From contig CM055756.1 in assembly GCA_029465975.1 (NCBI GenBank), positions 1,158,470 through 1,222,469 of the forward strand: a stretch of DNA of 64,000 nucleotides, given 5' to 3'. The DNA comes from Dallia pectoralis. Taxonomy: Eukaryota > Chordata > Actinopteri > Esociformes > Umbridae. Position 1 is the first letter of the stretch; every line of letters begins with the position of its first letter. The notes under the pieces were generated by a model, which searched no databases, had not been told where the DNA came from, and worked only from the letters and a program-made list of their open reading frames with translations. Positions 58,048-64,000 of this stretch are shown here, piece by piece. Made by a program: the position numbers and the translations under genes.

Positions 58048-59814
58048 CAGGGGCGTAGCAAGCTTTTCAAAAGTGTGGGGGATGGACGTGGTTTGGTCAT
58101 TAACAATAAAACGGTGAATACAATGACTGAAGGATACAACAAAAGGTATAACATACAAGATATAAAAAGCTTCCCATTCAAAAGATACTAAAAAACTATC
58201 AAAACAAACTTAAAAACACACAGAAAATAAATCAAAACTAAACCTCCTAAAAATCTGAAATACTTTCATAATACCAGGGGGAGTTTTGATAGATATACAG
58301 ATCCAGATATACAAACATATTATAAAAACAACATATTAGGAACAAAATACACATAACCTCTCCCTCACTATGTGCTTCTTGACTGCCTGCTTCTTGTCTG
58401 CCGGCTGCTTGTCTGTCTTTTCCTACGTCTTCATCTCTTGTCTTTCTCACCCCTGGCCACATCCTCACATACACCCTAATCAAAACATTTGAAATAAAAT
58501 TGTGAATTTGATATAAAAACACACCAGACACACATGTGCATTTGGTATAGAATCGAGCACCACCCATCACACAAACACATGGGCTCTCTTCCTTCATAGA
58601 CCTCTTTCACAAATGGTAACATTCATTTCATTGCTCACCTGTGAACCTTCCTGTGCTCTCTAAAACTGAAGCCTCCAGCAACTTTCTCTCCTAAACAAAG
58701 GTGCAGAGGAAGGAATAGGCTCAACCAATAACAGCTGTGGCACTAGCAAACCTCAGTCAATATAGAAAAGTAATCTCATGAAATAAATGCAAACAATATC
58801 TAATGGTAATTTCCTACTGTTGTTTAATGTAAAAACATTTCAGCTTTCAACTTCACTTACAGGATTTCTCTTGAAAAAGTTTTTAATCTTCTCCTGCCTC
58901 TTTCTTTTCTGCATCTTAATAATACTGACAAACAGACAGCGGTAAGCTTGATAGTAACATGGGTCTAACATGACTGCTACATTTTGCTTACTTGCACCTT
59001 GAAAAGGGAGATATTCTAAAAAACACACCCAGAAAAGGTTTTCTCTGTTATAGATAATGCAACATTTTTCTTAATAGTCCTTCAACAGGAATGCAAACAA
59101 TGTCATAATTTCTCACTTTTTTCTCCTAAGACACAACAGGTAACTCTCCACTAAAGTATTCAGCTAATCAACAAACAATGCTCAAAATATCAAAATCAAT
59201 TGCACTGGAAATAAATACACAGCTTAACAATGGCAATTTGTCCCTCCTCGTCAATTCTCTGACTTCTTCATCACAGTTACTTCATATTGCATGTTACGTA
59301 ACATACATAGATAGCTGCTGAACAATATCCCAATTAGCATTAGTCTAAATGAAATTGAAAACCGAAAACACTAGACATGTCAACAAAACATAAACAAAAC
59401 ATCATCCCAAACACATATCAATCTTATTTAAAAACCTCTAAAGCATAAACACTCATTCAAAGTACCTGGTAAAGGTAGATGTAAATAACCATAACCACCT
59501 AAGTTCCTGCCTCCTCAGCACGAGCTGACCGATAAATCTAACACACCAAGAGAGGCGGGACTTAAGGCAGAAGAGCCAATCATCAGCTGGTCACACTATG
59601 CCGGTGTCATGTTTGAGAGGGAGGGGAGGGGGAGAGAGAGGAGGCAGCCGCAGCAGCGCAGACACAGAGCGACCAGTGCGGAGGAGCGACTGTAGTTATG
59701 TGTTTGTGCAAAAACTGCGGAAAACTTAGTCAAAAAGTGCGGGTGTTGAACCCTCTCACCGGAAAAAGTGTGGGTGTTAAAACACCCACATCCCCCACGG
59801 GTGCGACGCCCCTG
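58048..59814. mobile_element. Non-autonomous hAT-type element with perfect 8-bp TSD
   Basis: The ends are inverted: CAGGGGCGTAGCA at 58048 and, reversed, CAGGGGCGTCGCA at 59814. The flanking octamer CCTCTGGC is identical at 58040-58047 and 59815-59822. The 1767-bp interior has no recognisable transposase; frames at 58247-58597 and 59596-59865 have no known domain. Eight-bp duplications and a CAGGGG start are usual for hAT elements. Strand is undefined. Confidence 0.85.
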
Positions 59815-59822
59815 CCTCTGGC

Positions 59823-60934
59823 CTCTCTTCACCTCTTGATCACCCACAACTGTGTGTTTCTGCACGACTCCATTATCTTGTTTGTAGATGAGAGCCTGTT
59901 AGCCTGAAAACAAGTAGTCAGTCAAGGAAAGTAGTAATCAAACTGGCATTGTGGTGCCAGGACAACAACCAATCAGTCATTGTCAACAAATCAAAAGACA
60001 ATATTGTAGACTCTATGAACAATCCACAAAGAGTACAGTTTCTTGCAGTTTGCATAGCTGAGATCTTGTCATGGTCCATTAATGCCCCCAATTTGGTCTT
60101 GCGGCTGCAACTTCCTTCCTTAATGCGACTGAAGGATTTGACACGCCATTTCGCCTTTTTGAGTACCCTGGTTAGATGCTTGCAATTATTCTTACCAGCT
60201 GCATTGCCGTCCTGTAATAGAACTGCAAGATCGGTCAGCGAACGAGTTAAGGGAGATATACATTCAGTTCTTTTTGGGATTTGCAGCATACTTGTCTTCT
60301 GAAATATTCTATACATAATCTCTTCATTGGAGGGTTGTTCCCGTTAATTTATACAAGACGGTCGCGTCTACCTAGAACAATGCGTTCATTCTGTGATAAA
60401 AAGGCCATTCTCATGACAAACCTCAAGCCCAATGACTAATCACACAGTCACATATTTGAGAGATGTGACTTCCTGAGAACGAGACTTCCTGACAGTGTGG
60501 CCTCCTGGCAAAGAATCAAAAACACAGACGTTCTCTTGTTCCTTATATGTAAGTGAGCTATTGTGTAATGAAACATATATTTTTACAATAATACTACAAT
60601 CAGAATACTGCACACACAGTACAATATTTGTAGACACTTTGGAATCATGAGTGGAATCGTGTTGTGATCTTTTCCCATTTCACTACTTTCCGCACGATGT
60701 GTTGGGTCCTCAGTTACGCAGAATGCCAACTCCGTACCAAGCTCCTTAACAACGACCAGTTATTGGTCCGGTATAATGAAATCAACCCAGTTACATATTG
60801 GAGTTTACCAACATTACTATTCCAACCAATGATTTATTTGACCAGCCCACAAAAAGCATGTTAAAACTATTTCAACAACTTCAGTGTATTGTTTTGACAT
60901 GATGGCTGTGTAATTGTAAACCCAGTAGTGGGAA
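59823..60934. other. Spacer, no recognisable feature
   Basis: Overlapping open frames on both strands at 59918-60316 show no recognised motif and no splice context. No gene is called. Confidence 0.4.
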
Positions 60935-63545
60935 ACAAAGTGTGTCATTGGTGAGTATGTATGTGCACGTGTCTAATATCATAAGTGTGTCATTAGGGAG
61001 TATGCATGTGCACAAGTGTAAAATCATTGTAACGAATACTCAGTCGACAGAGTTAGGTCCAATCGCGGAACCGCGATGCTTTATTTAGAGTACAGACAAT
61101 CAGTAGGCTTAATCGTTGTCAGGCAGGCAGAGGTCAACACGGAGAGATCAGAGGCAGTCAGAGGTACAGTGGGATCGGGCGTAGGCGTAGTCGGGTAAAC
61201 GGGCACAGGATCAGGACACGGGAATTACTAGGAGACAACAGAAGGATTAAGCAAACGGGTATCGAGACACGGAGCAATGGACTGGTACACGGGAAGACTT
61301 CTATGAATAATTCTCTCTCTATAAAGCGCTCAGTAAGTCACTAGGAACAATACCTCGCAGTGAGTGAGCCTCTGAGCACACCTATATCCCATACCTAATT
61401 ACCGGCAGGTGTGCTCAGAACTCAGGTGAGGTTGATCGAGTCTGATGACTCCCCCTCTCTGTTGATCGGGGGAGTGTCAGACTCTGACTAGAACCAGACA
61501 AACCCAGGTTCCTTATAATCATATGTGTGTCATTAATGAGTATGCATGTGCATGTGTGTAAAATCATAAGTGTGTCATTAATGAGTATGCATGTGCATGT
61601 GTGTAAAATCATAAGTGTGTCATTAATGAGTATGCATGTGCATGTGTGTAAAATCATAAGTGTGTCATTAGTGAGTATGCATGTGCATGTGTGTAAAATC
61701 ATAAGTGTGTCATTAGTGAGTATGCATGTGCACGTGTGTAAAATCATAAGTGTGTCATTAGTGAGTATGCATGTGCACGTGTGTAAAATCATAAGTGTGT
61801 CATTAGTGAGTATGCATGTGCACATGTGTAAAATCATAAGTGTGTCATTAATGAGTATGCATGTGCATGTGTGTAAAATCATAAGTGTGTCATTAGTGAG
61901 TATGCATGTGCATGTGTGTAAAATCATAAGTGTGTCATTAGTGAGTATGCATGTGCATGTGTGTAAAATCATAAGTGTGTCATTAGTGAGTATGCATGTG
62001 CACGTGTGTAAAATCATAAGTGTGTCATTAGTGAGTATGCATGTGCACGTGTGTAAAATCATAAGTGTGTCATTAGTGAGTATGCATGTGCACATGTGTA
62101 AAATCATAAGTGTGTCATTAATGAGTATGCATGTGCATGTGTGTAAAATCATAAGTGTGTCATTAATGAGTATGCATGTGCATGTGTGTAAAATCATAAG
62201 TGTGTCATTAGTGAGTATGCATGTGCATGTGTGTAAAATCATAAGTGTGTCATTAGTGAGTATGCATGTGCATGTGTGTAAAATCATAAGTGTGTCATTA
62301 GTGAGTATGCATGTGCATGTGTGTAAAATCATAAGTGTGTCATTAGTGAGTATGCATGTGCACGTGTGTAAAATCATAAGTGTGTCATTAATGAGTATGC
62401 ATGTGCATGTGTGTAAAATCATAAGTGTGTCATTAATGAGTATGCATGTGCATGTGTGTAAAATCATAAGTGTGTCATTAGTGAGTATGCATATGCATGT
62501 GTGTAAAATCATAAGTGTGTCATTAGTGAGTATGCATGTGCATGTGTGTAAAAGCATAAGTGTGTCATTAGTGAGTATGCATGTGCATGTGTGTAAAATC
62601 ATCAGTGTGTCATTAGTGAGTATGCATGTGCACGTGTGTAAAATCATAAGTGTGTCATTAGTGAGTATGCATGTGCACGTGTGTAAAATCATAAGTGTGT
62701 CATTAGTGAGTATGCATGTGCACATGTGTAAAATCATAAGTGTGTCATTAATGAGTATGCATGTGCATGTGTGTAAAATCATAAGTGTGTCATTAATGAG
62801 TATGCATGTGCATGTGTGTAAAATCATAAGTGTGTCATTAGTGAGTATGCATGTGCATGTGTGTAAAATCATAAGTGTGTCATTAGTGAGTATGCATGTG
62901 CATGTGTGTAAAATCATAAGTGTGTCATTAGTGAGTATGCATGTGCATGTGTGTAAAATCATAAGTGTGTCATTAGTGAGTATGCATGTGCACGTGTGTA
63001 AAATCATAAGTGTGTCATTAATGAGTATGCATGTGCACGTGTGTAAAATCATAAGTGTGTCATTAGTGAGTATGCATGTGCATGTGTGTAAAATCATAAG
63101 TGTGTCATTAGTGAGTATGCATGTGCATGTGTGTAAAAGCATAAGTGTGTCATTAGTGAGTATGCATGTGCATGTGTGTAAAATCATAAGTGTGTCATTA
63201 GTGAGTATGCATGTGCATGTGTGTAAAATCATAAGTGTGTCATTAATGAGTATGCATGTGCACGTGTGTAAAATCATAAGTGTGTCATTAGTGAGTATGC
63301 ATGTGCACATGTGTACAATCATAATTGTGTCATTAGTGAGTATGCATGTGCACGTGTGTACAATCATAATTGTGTCATTAGTGAGTATGCATGTGCACGT
63401 GTGTAAAATCATAAGTGTGTCATTAGTGAGTATGCATGTGTGTAAAATTCTAAGTGTGTCATTAGTGAGTATGCATGTGCACGTGTGTAAAATCATAAGT
63501 GTGTCATTTCTGAGTATGCATGTGCACGTGTGTAAAAACATAAGT
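60935..63545 (+). repeat. 45-bp minisatellite, about 45 copies plus two outlying units
   Basis: The unit is 'tgtgtcattagtgagtatgc' plus 'atgtgcatgtgtgtaaaatcataag'-like sequence (45 bp). Two diverged units at 60935-61022 are separated from the main array (61517-63545) by an insertion. Variants (cacgtg, cacatg, aatgag) form repeated blocks, such as the 'aaagcataag' variant at 62551 and 63136 (585 bp, 13 units). The period is divisible by three, so frames of about 700 residues are open on both strands; they are not genes. Confidence 0.97.
61028..61516 (-). mobile_element. 489-bp LTR-like insertion splitting the 45-bp array
   Basis: Array sequence stops at 61027 and resumes at 61517, both sides carrying AATCAT (61022-61027, 61517-61522). 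Read on the minus strand the block ends '...ctaaataaagcatcgcgg' (a polyadenylation signal), a C/T-rich stretch and 'attcgttaca', matching the 3' ends of the other LTR-like elements. A short palindrome (ATCGCGG, AA, CCGCGAT) lies at 61062-61077. The opposite end lacks the expected TG, so the class is not certain. Confidence 0.65.
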
Positions 63546-64000
63546 CCGTATGCATGTGCATGTGTGTTTGTTTTTGTGTGATAGCCTCTACATATGAATA
63601 CCTGTCTGATCTATTCCGTCTCATTCAGCTGCCTCACCTTTGATCTGGTCACATAAAAGGTCCTGATCTTAGCGATGTGTTGATCCAGCTATGTAAAGCT
63701 AGGGAACATAATAAAGGACTCCCAATCAACAGAGCCTCAAACTACAAAGACATCAGAAACGGTCACTGAGTGTACGGGGTGCACGGCACCTTTCTAATTT
63801 AAACTACCATTAAGCACATTTTCTTAATTAAAAATCATCGAACTGATCAGAAAAACAGTGACCTTGTGTAAAACAGTGTAGACCTTGTGAATGTTGTAAA
63901 TGACTTTTGTAGCTGGAAACTGATTATTGTTAATAGAATATCTACATAGGCATACAGAGGCCAGTTATCAGCAACAATCAGTCTCGTTGTGTTTGCTAAT
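63546..64000. other. Spacer to window end
   Basis: No recognisable gene or repeat. Confidence 0.5.

Noticed and set aside
59918..60316. Overlapping 132- and 117-residue frames on opposite strands
   Set aside because: No motif or exon context recognised; kept as spacer.
61415..63581. Open frames of 708 (minus) and 684 (plus) residues
   Set aside because: Both are products of a 45-bp tandem repeat with a period divisible by three; there is no start context, domain or splice structure.

Overview
This window looks like non-coding, transposon-rich DNA from a teleost fish. The evidence is a vertebrate GPR139-type receptor exon with a GT-AG gene structure and several repeat classes that I recognise from fish genomes: four Tc1/mariner families, an RTE-like LINE, L2/Rex1-like LINEs with the typical 'tttgattgatt' tail, a LINE with an RNase H domain and a (GAA)n tail, and BED-finger hAT transposons. 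Several of the Tc1 and LINE sequences resemble families I associate with pike and salmonids, but the species cannot be fixed from the sequence alone.

Only one host gene can be supported: the last coding exon of gpr139 at 18321-19305 (+). It has a frame break in a G-rich stretch of extracellular loop 2. Exon 1 was not found. Two other stretches look like decayed gene or transposase remnants: an EnSpm/CACTA-like fragment at about 42450-43190, and three pseudo-exons of a SAMD3/PB1-like fish family at 49452-50800.

Layout. 1-325: antisense LINE 5' end. 1425-1900: LTR-like element with 75-bp repeats. 2290-4213: 48-bp minisatellite. 5275-6190, 8300-9560, 11510-12235 and 21590-22975: Tc1 relics. 6590-8234: pyrimidine-rich arrays. 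13117-13454: LTR-like element. 18150-19305: gpr139 exon with an intronic 52-bp triplication. 24331-24675 and 25134-26766: LTR-like elements, the second filled by a 20-bp array. 29106-30505: RTE-like LINE. 30674-32660: LTR-like elements and an antisense L2-like LINE. 34640-41090: an RNase-H LINE split by a complete 5.5-kb hAT, which is itself split by a solo-LTR-like element. 43200-49076: a second, longer copy of the RNase-H LINE whose 3' part is replaced by 2.6 kb of 34-bp repeats. 51130-52146: another Tc1. 54080-55865: L2-like LINE split by an LTR-like element. 55916-56760: second 75-bp-repeat element, inverted relative to the first. 58048-59814: non-autonomous hAT with perfect target-site duplication (TSD). 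60935-63545: 45-bp array split by a 489-bp insertion.

The most striking pattern is that many of the large tandem arrays sit inside recognisable transposons and were made by amplifying a short piece of the element, in several cases a piece of coding sequence: the transposase linker of a Tc1, the transposase of a hAT, and the 3' end of LINE ORF2. Long reading frames over these arrays are by-products of repeat periods divisible by three, not genes. I found no sign of a new functional system. The interest lies in transposon nesting, dated by insertion order, and in minisatellite birth.
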